Position numbers and translations under genes: made by a program
NCBI GenBank assembly: GCA_028289285.1
Contig: JANQRF010000002.1
Span: 930,001-994,000, forward strand
Origin: Alphaproteobacteria bacterium
GTDB lineage: Bacteria; Pseudomonadota; Alphaproteobacteria; Micavibrionales; Micavibrionaceae
Length of the DNA: 64,000 nt
Direction of reading: 5' to 3'
Notes under the pieces: model-generated
The model's database searches: none
Told to the model about the DNA's origin: nothing
Seen by the model: only the letters and a program-made list of their open reading frames with translations
Shown: positions 50,385 through 60,518 of the stretch, piece after piece
How positions within the stretch are numbered: the stretch's first letter is position 1
Layout of the letters: every line of letters starts with the position of its first letter

Positions 50385-52029
50385 TATCTTCCTCCTTTAG
50401 CGTATGATCTTTTAACCGGCTTTCAGACAGCTGCCCTTCTTCTTCCAAAATCGGATAGGCCACCGTAATCATATAGGTATTAATCCGGCGTAAATCCCGG
50501 ATAACATCCAGATGCAGTGCGCTGGTTTCCATGGTTTCAGGCACGCCATCGCGCAAGCGCCGCATATGCTGGGCCATACCTTCAATTTCCGCCTGCCGAA
50601 GAGCCGTTTTATCTTTGACCAGCGTGCGCGCCAGGTCCACATCCCCGCTCATAAAAATCGATTGTGCCAGCTGCACGCTTTTTACAGTGAGCGCATGAAT
50701 ATGCTCAATCTCTTTCATGCCGGCGTCTGAAAAATTATAGCGGTTACGGATTTTCTTACGCGCCAGCGGTAACAGGTTTTTATCAATCACATCGCCTGCA
50801 TGTTCTAAATTGGTGGAGAACATCAGGATCTGCATATAATCCCGTACTTCATCGGGGCTCATGAATTCCTGCGTCAGATCGGCCATATAGGTTTTGATTT
50901 CAATATAGAGCCTGTCGAGAATATCGTCTTCTTTACGCACCTCTTCGGCCAGTTTTGCATCATCGGTTTTAAGCACCGTCATAACATCGACCAGCATCTG
51001 TTCCAGCCTGTCAGCCATGCGCAAGGTTTCACGCTTGGCATCCGCCAGCGCAATGGCAGGCATATCAAGGTCTTTGCGATCAAGATAAAGCGGACGACCC
51101 GGATCGTCTTCCGCTTCCTTTGGCGGCAAAGCACGTTCTAAAAAACCGCCTAGAAGATGCGTAAATGGTAAAAAGGCCAGCGCCAGACAGACATTAAATG
51201 CCGTATGAAAATTTACAAGCTGGCGCGCCGGGTCTGATTCAAATTCCTCCAGGTGCGGCTGGATATAAACAACAACAGGCGCAATCGCGAGTACGCCAAG
51301 CACGCGCATGACAATATTCCCGACCGGGATACGAAGCGCTTCGCGTGAATCGTGTAAAGTGGCTAAAAGCGGCGTGACCGTCCCGCCGATATTTGCCCCC
51401 AACACCATCATCAAACCAAGCATCAATGGCAAGACGCCCGCTGCTACAAGCGACATAAGCAAAAGTACAATTGCTAAAGAGGAATGGGCGACCCATGTCA
51501 AAAGTGCAGCCAGCGCAATGGCAAAGATCGGGTCGCTTTCTAATGGTCCAAGTATAAGCGGCAGGGTTTCAGAGTCTTTCAAAGGTTCCGCCCCGACACG
51601 GATTAATGAAAGCGCAAGCAACATTAAAGCCAGCCCGACAAAAATCCGGCCGATATTTTTGATTTTACCCGAATGCTCAATTGTAAACAGGACATAGCCG
51701 CCAACCATCAGGACAGGCATCAACAGCCGTAAATCCATCGAGAGAAGCTGCGCTACCAATGTCGTACCGACATCTGCGCCAAGGACAAGCGCCAGCGCCG
51801 CCCCTGTGGACACCATTTTTTGTCCGGCAAATCCGGCAACGATCATGATGGTTGCAGTTGAGCTTTGTAAAAGTGCCGTTACCCCGAGACCGGCCCCAAA
51901 AGCTTTAAAGCGGTTGGATGTGGCTGCTGCCAAAACCCGCCTCAGATCCGCACCAAAGCCGCGCGTCATGCCAAGCTTTAAAAGCTGCACACCCCAGAGA
52001 AGCAGGCACACACCGGCAATAATATTCAT
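50371..52029 (-). CDS. Na/Pi cotransporter family protein
   Basis: A protein of about 552 residues with two PF02690-type repeats (GVTALLQSSTATIMIVAGFA and LLTWVAHSSLAIVLLLMSL, each with the QSS/HSS motif). A C-terminal PhoU-like cytoplasmic helical domain (about residues 330-545) follows. It likely moves phosphate with sodium or regulates phosphate. The first canonical start is ATG 52029, but the coding frame extends upstream to ITPTLIL with family-like character. See the finding on an ATT start. Overlaps the dehydrogenase gene. Confidence 0.9.
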   Translation of the reverse strand: MNIIAGVCLLLWGVQLLKLGMTRGFGADLRRVLAAATSNRFKAFGAGLGVTALLQSSTATIMIVAGFAGQKMVSTGAALALVLGADVGTTLVAQLLSMDLRLLMPVLMVGGYVLFTIEHSGKIKNIGRIFVGLALMLLALSLIRVGAEPLKDSETLPLILGPLESDPIFAIALAALLTWVAHSSLAIVLLLMSLVAAGVLPLMLGLMMVLGANIGGTVTPLLATLHDSREALRIPVGNIVMRVLGVLAIAPVVVYIQPHLEEFESDPARQLVNFHTAFNVCLALAFLPFTHLLGGFLERALPPKEAEDDPGRPLYLDRKDLDMPAIALADAKRETLRMADRLEQMLVDVMTVLKTDDAKLAEEVRKEDDILDRLYIEIKTYMADLTQEFMSPDEVRDYMQILMFSTNLEHAGDVIDKNLLPLARKKIRNRYNFSDAGMKEIEHIHALTVKSVQLAQSIFMSGDVDLARTLVKDKTALRQAEIEGMAQHMRRLRDGVPETMETSALHLDVIRDLRRINTYMITVAYPILEEEGQLSESRLKDHTLKEEDNDDI

Positions 52030-52139
52030 CAAGATCAGGGTTGGTGTAATGACGGTTTCTCCTGCATTAGGTCTTTGATTTTAATACAAAAGCAATAAAA
52101 AACAAAGCAGCTGAAGCCTTATAGAGCAAACAGCTTTGT

Positions 52140-52206
52140 AATTCAGGCAGGCGCGAGGAGCGACATGTATAATAATACATGAGCGACGAAGCAACGCACA
52201 TGAATT
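52140..52206. repeat. Intergenic hairpin element
   Basis: Outer AATTCA and TGAATT arms and an inner perfect stem CATGTAT/ATACATG, separated by AATA, within GCGAGGAGCGA and GAGCGACGAAGC words. It lies between the transporter and DUF924 genes and resembles repeated elements rather than a terminator. Confidence 0.6.
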
Positions 52207-52221
52207 GCAAAGATGGAAGCT

Positions 52222-52773
52222 CTAAAACCCTGCGCCGGGCTGCGCAAGATACGCTTCTTCTTCAGGTGTATTCATCCGCCCCAAAATTTCATTGCGGTGG
52301 GGAAAGCGGCCAAATTCTTCAATTACCTTCAAATGTTTCAGCGCATATTCATGACCCAGCGGGTCATCCTTTTTCATCTTCTCAAACAACTCGACGCATT
52401 TTCGCTGGTCGTTCAGATTTTCACTATGTTCATAGGGCAGATACAGAAAGCGCCGCTTGATCGGCGGTAAAAGCTGGTCAAACCCTTTGGACACCGCATA
52501 TTTGGCAATCACTAATGCCTTACCGTCCGTTTCAAATGCCTGTCCTGTACCCCGGAACATATTACGCGGAAACTGGTCAAGAAGAAGGATCAGCGCAAGG
52601 CAGCCATCTGCATCTTTTTTCCAGTCCTCATAAATCTCGTCACGGGCTTTTTCATAGTCATCGGTAAAGCGCTCTTTGACATCCGTATCAAATGCTTCGC
52701 TCACCTGGAACCATTGCTGGGGCTGGGTTTCTTCAAACCAGAAGGAGAGAATATCGGCCTGGCTGTTTTTCAT
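52222..52773 (-). CDS. DUF924 family protein
   Basis: A 183-residue helical protein of DUF924: ILSFWFEETQPQQWFQVSEA, GCLALILLLDQFPRNMFRGT, FLYLPYEHSENLNDQRKCVE, HLKVIEEFGRFPHRNEILGR. TPR-like fold; no defined function. Downstream of the bc1 operon and a small membrane gene, which could be co-transcribed. Identity of the family is clear. Confidence 0.93.
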   Translation of the reverse strand: MKNSQADILSFWFEETQPQQWFQVSEAFDTDVKERFTDDYEKARDEIYEDWKKDADGCLALILLLDQFPRNMFRGTGQAFETDGKALVIAKYAVSKGFDQLLPPIKRRFLYLPYEHSENLNDQRKCVELFEKMKKDDPLGHEYALKHLKVIEEFGRFPHRNEILGRMNTPEEEAYLAQPGAGF

Positions 52774-52784
52774 AGGTTCAGAGT

Positions 52785-53051
52785 TTAAGACTTATTTTTA
52801 TCTCTTTCAAGCAGAGCGCGTGACTTCTTTTCCGCAGAAGAGGCCATAAAGGAAAACACGACTGCCGGTAGAAACGGAAATAGAACCATAATGATAATGG
52901 CCGGATCGCGTAAAGCTTCCAGAATGTTGCCACCACTATTTTCAATATACAAAAATAGAAAGACAGCAAAACCGATCAGGAAAAATACAAAGGCAATCCC
53001 GCCATAAACCTTAGATTTGATATAAAGCTCTTTTGTTTCTATGGAAACCAT
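52785..53051 (-). CDS. Small two-helix membrane protein, 88 residues
   Basis: Membrane helices at residues about 16-37 and 50-70, and a charged C-terminal tail (SSAEKKSRALLERDKNKS). No family recognised. It lies 12 bp after petC in the same direction, so it may be an accessory to the bc1 complex or just the next gene of the operon. Confidence 0.7.
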   Translation of the reverse strand: MVSIETKELYIKSKVYGGIAFVFFLIGFAVFLFLYIENSGGNILEALRDPAIIIMVLFPFLPAVVFSFMASSAEKKSRALLERDKNKS

Positions 53052-53063
53052 GGGGTACGCTCT

Positions 53064-53822
53064 TTAATGTTTAACGTCAGCCCAGATTTTCTTTTTCACG
53101 GCATACATAATACCGCTAAAGACCAGTAAAAACAAAATGACTTTGATACCCATCTGCTTACGCTCTTCCAGTTCAGGCTCGGCGGCCCAGACGAGGAACT
53201 GCGTGACATCCTTCGCATATTGCTCGACCGTTTCATCGGTGCCGTCTTCATACCCGATAATCCCGTCAGAGAGCGGCGGCGCCATTGCGATCACATTTCC
53301 GGCCATATATTTATTGTAATATTGTCCGGCCATGAGTTCTTTTTCCGCAGGCGCTTCTTCATAGCCGACGAGAATGCCGTATGTATAATTTGCGCCATCT
53401 TTACGCGCTTTGGTAATCAGCGACATATCCGGAGGCAGTGCGCCGTTATTCGCATATTTGGCTGCTTCTTCATTCGGATATGGATTTTTAAACCGGTCGC
53501 TCGGGCGGGCAGGACGTTCGAACATTTCGCCTTCATCATTCGGTCCGTCTATGACGGTATATTCAGCCGCAATCGCTTTCACTTCGTCTTCACTAAAACC
53601 AAGATCGGTGAGATTGCGATAGGATTTCAAATCCATCCCGTGGCAGGCTGAACAGACCTGCTTATAGACCTGAAAGCCACGCTGAAGTGCGCCGCGATCA
53701 TAGGTGCCAAAAGGCCCAGAGAAGCTCCAGTCCATCTGCGGCGGCTTTTCCGCATCCCCTGCCGCGAAGGCATAATTCATGCCCAGGAAAACAACCAAAA
53801 CAATCAGAATAAAAAATCTCAT
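53064..53822 (-). CDS. petC: Cytochrome c1 of the bc1 complex
   Basis: A 252-residue c-type cytochrome. An N-terminal signal ends near NYAFA. Haem is bound at VCSACHGMDLKSYRNL with the Met ligand expected in AMAPPLSDG. A C-terminal anchor helix (IKVILFLLVFSGIMYAVKK) holds it in the inner membrane. It passes electrons from the Rieske protein to soluble cytochrome c. Follows petB by five bases. Confidence 0.96.
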   Translation of the reverse strand: MRFFILIVLVVFLGMNYAFAAGDAEKPPQMDWSFSGPFGTYDRGALQRGFQVYKQVCSACHGMDLKSYRNLTDLGFSEDEVKAIAAEYTVIDGPNDEGEMFERPARPSDRFKNPYPNEEAAKYANNGALPPDMSLITKARKDGANYTYGILVGYEEAPAEKELMAGQYYNKYMAGNVIAMAPPLSDGIIGYEDGTDETVEQYAKDVTQFLVWAAEPELEERKQMGIKVILFLLVFSGIMYAVKKKIWADVKH

Positions 53823-53827
53823 AGATG

Positions 53828-55093
53828 TTAAGCTCCTTTAAGGACGGCTTCGTGAATGCTCGGCGGCAGCTCTTTCACCGGTTCTTTTTTATTAAAGAAT
53901 GGGATTAGCACCAGGAAAAACGCATAATAATAGAGCGTACCGATCTGCGAGAGGATCACCCAGACCCCTTCGGCCGGTTTGGCCCCGCAGACCATAAGCA
54001 GGAAGAAGTTAACAACCATCAACAGCATGGCAATCCGAAACCACGGACGAAAGCGCGCGCTACGCACAGGATGTTTATCAAGAAATGGCAGAGCAAATAA
54101 AAGCGCAATCGAACCAAACATTGCGATGACCCCGCCCAGCTTGGCTTCGATAAAGACAATATCGGTAAATGGGATTCCGATATCAAAAGTGATTGCCCGC
54201 AAAATCGCATAAAATGGCAGGAAGTACCATTCCGGCACAATATGCGCCGGCGTCACCAGCGGATCAGCCGGAATATAATTGTCCGCATGTCCCAGCGCGT
54301 TCGGCATAAAGAACACAAACGCAGCATATACAATCAGGAACGCCAAAATGCCGAACGTATCTTTCATCGTGTAATACGGATGGAACGGCAAGGTATCCTG
54401 TGGGCCCTTCGTGTCGATCCCCAGCGGGTTATTTGATCCTGTGACATGCAGCGCCCAGACATGCAACACCACCACGGCAAAAATCACAAAAGGCAGCAGG
54501 AAGTGTAGTGCGAAGAACCTGTTCAGGGTCGGGTTATCGACACTAAAACCGCCCCACAGCCAGGTTACAATGCTATCGCCCACCAGTGGAATGGCAGAGA
54601 ACAGGTTGGTAATCACGGTTGCGCCCCAAAAGCTCATCTGTCCCCAGGGCAGCACATATCCCATAAAGGCGGTTGCCATCATCAACAGCAGGATCACGAC
54701 ACCCAGAATCCATAAAAGCTCTCGCGGGCTTTTATAGGAGCCGTAATACATGCCCCGGAAAATATGAATATACACGGCGACAAAAAAGAAGTGCGCACCG
54801 TTCATATGCATGTACCGGATAAGCCAGCCAAAATTCACATCGCGCATGATGCGCTCGACTGAGTTAAACGCATAATCGGCATGAGGCACGTAATTCATAG
54901 CCAGCGTAATTCCGGTCAGAAGCATTAAAACCAGGATCACCATGGCAATCGCGCCGAAATTCCAGAAATAATTGAAATTCCGCGGCGTCGGAAACACCCC
55001 GTATTCCTTGTTGATCATCGTAAAGATTGGCAGGCGGGAGTCCACCCACTCTATCGCTGGATTATCAAAAGGTTTTCTATCTGCACTTCCCAT
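53828..55093 (-). CDS. petB: Cytochrome b of the bc1 complex
   Basis: A 421-residue eight-helix haem protein forming the quinol oxidation and reduction sites. His pairs are in [20 protein letters not shown] and [12 protein letters not shown]...[10 protein letters not shown], and the Qo motif is [11 protein letters not shown]. Length is typical. It starts three bases after the orphan gene that separates it from petA, an unusual break in the normal petA-petB order. Confidence 0.97.
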   Translation of the reverse strand: MGSADRKPFDNPAIEWVDSRLPIFTMINKEYGVFPTPRNFNYFWNFGAIAMVILVLMLLTGITLAMNYVPHADYAFNSVERIMRDVNFGWLIRYMHMNGAHFFFVAVYIHIFRGMYYGSYKSPRELLWILGVVILLLMMATAFMGYVLPWGQMSFWGATVITNLFSAIPLVGDSIVTWLWGGFSVDNPTLNRFFALHFLLPFVIFAVVVLHVWALHVTGSNNPLGIDTKGPQDTLPFHPYYTMKDTFGILAFLIVYAAFVFFMPNALGHADNYIPADPLVTPAHIVPEWYFLPFYAILRAITFDIGIPFTDIVFIEAKLGGVIAMFGSIALLFALPFLDKHPVRSARFRPWFRIAMLLMVVNFFLLMVCGAKPAEGVWVILSQIGTLYYYAFFLVLIPFFNKKEPVKELPPSIHEAVLKGA

Positions 55094-55096
55094 TCT

Positions 55097-55471
55097 TTAA
55101 TTCCTTACCGGCTGTAAAACACTCACACAAAAATCAAAATCATCCCGGTCCATTTCTATGCCTTTTCTCAAAACACGTCCGACGACCTGTAGTTGCTGCA
55201 TTTCCCATGAAAGAGCCTGTAAAGCTAAGCCATACTCTCTTGTTAGCTTCTTAATAACCTGGCCATAAGTTTGCTCTATGACTATCATATAGCTGTCATC
55301 CAAAGCCCCTTTTTTATGCTCTTTTCTGTGGCCGCTAAGCTCCTCTGTCAGAGCTTCCATATTGCTGTTATAACCGTTCGTAAATTCCTGACTCTCAAGG
55401 GTATTTGCCTCTAATATAGAGTTAAAGGCTCTATAAAGATGTCCAATAGATTCTGTCGATACAGCAAACAT
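55097..55471 (-). CDS. Orphan protein inserted between petA and petB, 124 residues
   Basis: A helical, soluble protein with coiled-coil-like stretches (STESIGHLYRAFNSILEANT, IVIEQTYGQVIKKLTREYGL, LSWEMQQLQVVGRVLRKGIE). No signal, membrane segment or metal site. It fits exactly: petA stop is two bases before its ATG and petB starts three bases after its stop. Base composition is more AT-rich than petA and petB. No family recognised. Position suggests transfer into, or a lineage-specific subunit or assembly factor of, the bc1 operon. Confidence 0.8.
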   Translation of the reverse strand: MFAVSTESIGHLYRAFNSILEANTLESQEFTNGYNSNMEALTEELSGHRKEHKKGALDDSYMIVIEQTYGQVIKKLTREYGLALQALSWEMQQLQVVGRVLRKGIEMDRDDFDFCVSVLQPVRN

Positions 55472-55473
55472 TT

Positions 55474-56025
55474 CTACCCAATCCGTATCGTTGTATCGTT
55501 AAGAAAAGTATAGTCCGGCACGCTCATATTTTTCGGCGCCGGCCCTTTGCGAATCCGCCCTGAACTATCATAGTGCGATCCATGGCATGGGCAGAACCAG
55601 CCATTATAATCGCCCTTCACATCTGCAGATTTTTGACCGGTCGGTACACAGCCAAGATGCGTACAAATGCCAACCATCACCAGCCATTCGGCTTTTTGGG
55701 TGCGGTCTTCATCCGTTTGCTTATCGCGCAACGCGGCAACATCCACAGACCGCGCTTCTTCAATTTCGCTTTCCGTACGGTGACGGATAAAGACAGGCTT
55801 ACCGCGCCACATCACCGTAATCGCCTGCCCTTTTTGAATCGGGCTTAAATCAACTTCTGTTGTTGCCAGCGCCATTGTATCGGCTGCCGGGTTCATCTGG
55901 TCGATAAACGGCCACGCCACTGATCCGGCTCCCACCGCGCCAAAAGCCGCTGCAGTAAGGTATAAAAAATCGCGGCGGGTTTCCCCGTCGCTGCCATGTT
56001 TGTTATCCTGCGTTGTATCGCTCAT
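55474..56025 (-). CDS. petA: Rieske iron-sulfur protein of the bc1 complex
   Basis: A 183-residue ubiquinol-cytochrome c reductase iron-sulfur subunit. A twin-Arg Tat signal-anchor ([20 protein letters not shown]) leads to the [2Fe-2S] domain with [10 protein letters not shown] and [14 protein letters not shown], whose Cys and His bind the cluster, and a [10 protein letters not shown] end. First gene of the bc1 operon; divergent from trmL over 117 bp that must hold its promoter. Confidence 0.96.
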   Translation of the reverse strand: MSDTTQDNKHGSDGETRRDFLYLTAAAFGAVGAGSVAWPFIDQMNPAADTMALATTEVDLSPIQKGQAITVMWRGKPVFIRHRTESEIEEARSVDVAALRDKQTDEDRTQKAEWLVMVGICTHLGCVPTGQKSADVKGDYNGWFCPCHGSHYDSSGRIRKGPAPKNMSVPDYTFLNDTTIRIG

Positions 56026-56142
56026 ATGGTTTGAAGCCCTCTTTATTTAGATATAGGCCGAAAAGCCCAAAAAGACACATAAAAATACATCAAGAATCAT
56101 GTGATTCCAATATGTCATACACAAACATCCCATGCTAGATAA

Positions 56143-56598
56143 ATGATTATGATCAATATGGCCCTTTACCAACCGGATATCGCGCTCAATGTCGGCGCAG
56201 CCATGCGGTTGTGTGCCTGCCTTGGTGCGCCTTTGCATATTATAGAGCCGTGCGGGTTTCCCTGGGATGAGCGTAAAATCAAACAAAGTGCACTTGATTA
56301 CTGGGATCATCTCACTTTGCACCGCCATAACTCTTTTACGGATTTCCAAAATCATACAGAAGGCCGTCTCATCCTTATGACCACCAAGACCGATCAGGCC
56401 TATACCGGTTTCATCTTTCAGCCCGGTGACATTCTGCTCGCAGGCCGGGAAAGTGCAGGCGTACCTGAAGATGTCCATGAAGCCGCCGATGCACGCGTGA
56501 CTATTCCAATGTACGGACAGGCACGGTCCCTGAATGTTATTAACGCCTGCGCCATGATTTTAGGGGAAGCCCGGCGGCAAATAAATAAATTTACATAA
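56143..56598 (+). CDS. trmL: tRNA (cytidine/uridine-34-2'-O)-methyltransferase TrmL
   Basis: A SPOUT-fold methyltransferase of about 150 residues that methylates the wobble ribose of tRNA-Leu species. The signature MALYQPDIALNVGAAMRL, the middle LLAGRESAGVPEDVHEAADA and the knot PMYGQARSLNVINACAMIL are present. Three Met codons (56143, 56149, 56158) are possible starts and no strong ribosome site decides; homologues begin near the last. Divergent from petA. Confidence 0.92.
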   Translation: MIMINMALYQPDIALNVGAAMRLCACLGAPLHIIEPCGFPWDERKIKQSALDYWDHLTLHRHNSFTDFQNHTEGRLILMTTKTDQAYTGFIFQPGDILLAGRESAGVPEDVHEAADARVTIPMYGQARSLNVINACAMILGEARRQINKFT

Positions 56599-56624
56599 TT
56601 TTAAACCTATGATATCTTCCCGGC

Positions 56625-57230
56625 ATGAGTATAGCTAACATGTTTTCAGGACGTTTCTTGCGTACAGCTTTTCTGGCCACCAGCACCCTTTTGGGCAGCG
56701 CGCAGGCAGCGCAGACCGCTTCAATGAAAACCGGTGGGCTCACAGGGCAGCCAATCGGCCATCATGAATTCTGCAAAGACTATCCTTCAGAATGCAAGGC
56801 TCTGCCCAGCAAGGCACCAGAGCAGATGACGCCCGAAAAATGGCATACCATCTGGGCGGTAAATCGGGATGTAAACAATATGATCATGCCTTTCAGCGAT
56901 CAGACCATTTACGGCGAGGAAGAAGTCTGGGCATATCCGGAAGACGAAATAGGAGATTGTGAAGATTACGTCCTGCTTAAACGCGACGCTCTTATAGAAC
57001 TTGGCTTTTCTCCATCCAACCTGCTGATAACACTTGTTAGACTTCCAGACGGCGAAAATCACGCTGTTTTGACATTCAGAACAGATAAAGGCGATTATGT
57101 TCTAGATAATCTCACAAATGATATATTGCACTGGTGGAGCACAGACCACGCATATATTAAAAGACAGTCCGCCCGGCATGCGGGCTGGTGGGTAGATATA
57201 GCTGAAAATCAACCCGTTCCCAGAAAATAA
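56625..57230 (+). CDS. Transglutaminase-like cysteine peptidase (BTLCP family)
   Basis: A 201-residue secreted protein. A Sec signal (residues about 1-29, ending GSAQA) precedes the BTLCP domain with catalytic Cys in [17 protein letters not shown], His in GENHAVLTF and Asp in [12 protein letters not shown]. The family includes LapG, the periplasmic protease that releases surface adhesins; no LapD partner is next to it here. Adhesin-processing is possible but not shown. Confidence 0.9.
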   Translation: MSIANMFSGRFLRTAFLATSTLLGSAQAAQTASMKTGGLTGQPIGHHEFCKDYPSECKALPSKAPEQMTPEKWHTIWAVNRDVNNMIMPFSDQTIYGEEEVWAYPEDEIGDCEDYVLLKRDALIELGFSPSNLLITLVRLPDGENHAVLTFRTDKGDYVLDNLTNDILHWWSTDHAYIKRQSARHAGWWVDIAENQPVPRK

Positions 57231-57367
57231 CTACACATCCTGCTAGCAAGATAAATATAAAGTTTCAGCGCATTGGAAAAATCAGCGCGATTTGCTCAAA
57301 ATCAATTCTGCAGAGACAAAAATACGTAATATGTCGTATGACAACTGTTAAAGATGGAGATAGTCAC

Positions 57368-58279
57368 ATGAGTACCGCAACAGCCCAAACAGATCCTGCC
57401 CCCTGGGAAGAGCGCAAAGCCCGCGCAGCTTCGTGGTTTCAGGAGTTGCAGGAAACAATTTGCGCCGCGTTTGAATCGCTGGAAGATGATCTTGCCGGAA
57501 CAAAATTTGCGGATGAGACGCCAGGGCGGTTTGAATTTCAGCCCTGGGACCGTGAAGAAGGCTCCGATCCGCATGCAAGCGGCTCCGCGCTTCAGGGCGG
57601 CGGGCGCATGGCGATCATGCGCGGACGCGTCTTTGAAAAGGTCGGGGTGAATTTCTCACAAGTTTACGGCACCTTCTCCCCGGATTTTCGCAAAGCCATT
57701 CCCGGCGCAGAAGAAGATGGAAGCTTCTGGGCATCCGGCATTTCACTGGTCGCCCATATGCAAAGCCCGGTCGTCCCGGCAGTGCATATGAATACCCGTA
57801 TGATCGTGACCTCCAAAAGCTGGTTTGGAGGCGGCGCCGATCTGACGCCGATGGTCGAAGACAAACAGGATACGGAGGTTTTTCACGCAGCCTTTAAAGA
57901 CTGCTGTGATGAATTCGATCCCGATTATTATCCGCGCTTTAAAAAATGGTGTGATGAATATTTCTACCTGCCACACCGCGGGGAGCCGCGCGGCATTGGC
58001 GGAATTTTCTATGATTATCTCGACGAAAAAGGCTGGGAGGATGATTTTGCCTTCACGCAGGCGGTCGGCAAAACCTTTAACGATATTTACCCGCAAATTG
58101 TCCGCCGCCATATGGATAAAGACTGGACGGACTCTGAGCGCGAGCACCAGCTTGTCCGCCGCGGGCGCTATGTGGAATTTAACCTGCTCTATGACCGCGG
58201 CACGCAGTTCGGCCTGAAATCCGGCGGCAATACAGAGGCAATCCTTATGTCCATGCCGCCTGAAGCAAAATGGCCGTAA
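57368..58279 (+). CDS. hemF: Aerobic coproporphyrinogen III oxidase
   Basis: A 303-residue oxygen-dependent HemF that makes protoporphyrinogen IX for haem. It has [52 protein letters not shown] and [20 protein letters not shown], all family motifs. A GGAG nine bases upstream favours ATG 57368 over the earlier one at 57338. The bc1 operon nearby makes haem demand plausible but does not show co-regulation. Confidence 0.96.
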   Translation: MSTATAQTDPAPWEERKARAASWFQELQETICAAFESLEDDLAGTKFADETPGRFEFQPWDREEGSDPHASGSALQGGGRMAIMRGRVFEKVGVNFSQVYGTFSPDFRKAIPGAEEDGSFWASGISLVAHMQSPVVPAVHMNTRMIVTSKSWFGGGADLTPMVEDKQDTEVFHAAFKDCCDEFDPDYYPRFKKWCDEYFYLPHRGEPRGIGGIFYDYLDEKGWEDDFAFTQAVGKTFNDIYPQIVRRHMDKDWTDSEREHQLVRRGRYVEFNLLYDRGTQFGLKSGGNTEAILMSMPPEAKWP

Positions 58280-58283
58280 AGCA

Positions 58284-59432
58284 TTACAGCTGTTCTTCGA
58301 GCCAGGCGCGTTCCATCTCTTTTAATTTTGCTCCAAGCTCCGGCCCTTCAGGAATGCCCTGCGCAATTAAATCTTCGCCTGTCACGGGAAAAACCGGTGC
58401 CTGCCAGGTTTTAATCAGCTCTGTGATCGCCTGATCCGGCGCCGCACGATCCACTGCACAACGCAGTAGATACACCTCAAGAGCAATATCATTTTTATAA
58501 AAATAAATCAGTCTTTTAATATTCTTTTCAGAGATATCACTCAAAGACTGAAATGCTTCATCTAATGTCTTAAGTCTGCTCTTTTGTGCATTGGTCAAAA
58601 TCAGATATTGCTCAAAGCTTTGAGATTTCATCCCACCAAGGATAAAGAGCCTTGAAAGAACATCCCGCCCCGTATAATTCTCAAAAACATCAAAGCTGAA
58701 ATCCTCATCCGGCAAGTCAGCCAGAACGCCGTTTTCAAACATAATCTTTAAGACCGGCGCCGGGTCGGCCACGGATAGTATCTTGAGCACTTCATGCGTG
58801 ATCCGTTCCCGCGATAAAGCCGGAATCTGATCTGCCGCTGCGTGGCACGCCTCCAAGCCCGCCGCGTCAATCTCGTCCTGCCCATATTGCGCATAAAAAC
58901 GGAAGAAGCGCAGGATGCGTAAAACATCCTCTGTAATGCGTGTCGCTGCATCACCGACAAAAACAATCCGCCGTGCTTCCAGGTCAGTTAGACCCGTACC
59001 GAGCGGATCGAATATCCGCCCGTCCGGCGCCGCCAAAAGCGTATTGAGTGTAAAATCCCGCCGCGCCGCATCTTCGGCCCAATCTTGCGTATACGCCACA
59101 ACAGCGCGCCGTCCATCCGTTTCAACATCTTTGCGCAAGGTTGTAATCTCATAGCCCTGCCCGTCACTGACAGCGGTAACAGTGCCATGGTCAATCCCGG
59201 TCGGCACGACCTTGAGCCCCGCCCCTTCAAGGCGCTTCGTTACCTCTTCCGGCGTAAAGAGCGTTGCGATATCAATATCACTCACCGCTTCACCGAGCAG
59301 CATATTACGCACGCACCCACCAACCAGCAGCGATTTGGGCGTTTCTTCAAACCCGTCCAGCGGGCGCAGAACAAGGTTTAGCGCCTCACTGCCCATCCAA
59401 TCCGGCGGCTCTATGGTTTTCGTGGGTATCAC
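58284..59432 (-). CDS. CCA tRNA nucleotidyltransferase / poly(A) polymerase family protein
   Basis: A 382-residue class II nucleotidyltransferase. Motifs are LLVGGCVRNMLLGE, SDIDIATLF (metal-binding Asp pair), RRDFTLNTLLA and EDVLRILRFFRFYA, in order. No HD domain. It adds or repairs the 3' CCA of tRNA, as the alphaproteobacterial form usually does. The encoded CCA in the tRNA-Leu of this window shows repair may be its role. Convergent with hemF with a four-base gap. Confidence 0.93.
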   Translation of the reverse strand: MIPTKTIEPPDWMGSEALNLVLRPLDGFEETPKSLLVGGCVRNMLLGEAVSDIDIATLFTPEEVTKRLEGAGLKVVPTGIDHGTVTAVSDGQGYEITTLRKDVETDGRRAVVAYTQDWAEDAARRDFTLNTLLAAPDGRIFDPLGTGLTDLEARRIVFVGDAATRITEDVLRILRFFRFYAQYGQDEIDAAGLEACHAAADQIPALSRERITHEVLKILSVADPAPVLKIMFENGVLADLPDEDFSFDVFENYTGRDVLSRLFILGGMKSQSFEQYLILTNAQKSRLKTLDEAFQSLSDISEKNIKRLIYFYKNDIALEVYLLRCAVDRAAPDQAITELIKTWQAPVFPVTGEDLIAQGIPEGPELGAKLKEMERAWLEEQL

Positions 59433-59510
59433 GTCTTTGATCCCTTTCTTTCACTCCAGCCCTATATTAAAGTGTTTTGACCGTCAAAAACAGATCAAGG
59501 AAAGTCCCGC

Positions 59511-60509
59511 GTGCTCAAGACCGAAACCGACAGCATAGACCAGGCCGTCTTTGAAAAAGCCGCTCATAAGCTGCGCGAAGCCCGCAGCGAAATTGCCAAA
59601 GTCGTGTTCGGGCAGGAAAAAATCATTGACCAGACCCTAACCGGATTAATGTGCGGCGGGCATGTGCTCTTGATCGGCGTGCCGGGCCTGGCCAAAACGC
59701 TTCTGGTCCAGAGCGTGGCTAAAGTGCTCGGCCTGTCCAGTGCGCGCGTACAATGCACGCCCGACCTGATGCCCTCTGACGTGCTCGGTGCGGAAGTTTT
59801 GGAAGAAGGTGCAGACGGCAAACGTCATTTCCGTTTTATTGAAGGCCCGGTCTTTACGCAGTTCCTGATGGTGGACGAGATTAACCGCGCCAGCCCGCGT
59901 ACCCAATCCGCACTCCTTGAAGCCATGCAGGAAGGCCAGGTCACGGTCAGCGGCCAGAACCGCGATCTACCAAAACCCTTTCATGTTCTGGCCACGCAAA
60001 ACCCGCTGGAGCAGGAAGGCACTTACCCGCTGCCCGAAGCACAGCTCGACCGTTTTCTGATGCAGATCGATGTGGAGTACCCGGACCGTGCGGCCGAACG
60101 TGATGTACTTTTAGTCACAACCTCCAACACCCTGCCTGAAGCCAAAAAAGTATTAAACGCGCAGGACTTAATCGATATCCAAAAACTGGTTCGTGACATG
60201 CCGGCCGGCGATAAGGTGGTTGATGCCATTCTTTCTCTTGTCCGTGCCGCGCGCCCCGAAGAAGATGCCAGCGACCTGGTCAAAAGCTATGTCCACTGGG
60301 CACCGGGCCCGCGCGCAGCTCAGGCCCTGATGCTGGCTGTGCGCGCCGCCGCCCTGCTTGGTGAACGCCATGCCCCCAGCACCGATGATGTGCGTGCACT
60401 GGCCTTGCCGGTGTTAAAGCACCGCATGGCGCTGAATTACAAAGCGCAGGGCGATGGCATCACGCTCCCCGATATTCTGGAGAGCCTGTTTAAGCAAACA
60501 GGCCTATAG
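59511..60509 (+). CDS. MoxR-family AAA+ ATPase
   Basis: A 332-residue MoxR ATPase. VVFGQEKIIDQTLTGLMCGG and Walker A LIGVPGLAKTLL are followed by Walker B FLMVDEINRASPRTQS, sensor 1 HVLATQNPLEQEGTYPLPEA and a C-terminal helical lid. These act as chaperones assembling partner proteins with von Willebrand-type domains. The start is GTG with AAGGA nine bases upstream. Heads an operon with DUF58 and a DUF4159 protein, the standard set. Confidence 0.95.
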   Translation: MLKTETDSIDQAVFEKAAHKLREARSEIAKVVFGQEKIIDQTLTGLMCGGHVLLIGVPGLAKTLLVQSVAKVLGLSSARVQCTPDLMPSDVLGAEVLEEGADGKRHFRFIEGPVFTQFLMVDEINRASPRTQSALLEAMQEGQVTVSGQNRDLPKPFHVLATQNPLEQEGTYPLPEAQLDRFLMQIDVEYPDRAAERDVLLVTTSNTLPEAKKVLNAQDLIDIQKLVRDMPAGDKVVDAILSLVRAARPEEDASDLVKSYVHWAPGPRAAQALMLAVRAAALLGERHAPSTDDVRALALPVLKHRMALNYKAQGDGITLPDILESLFKQTGL

Positions 60510-60518
60510 ATTTTCAAG

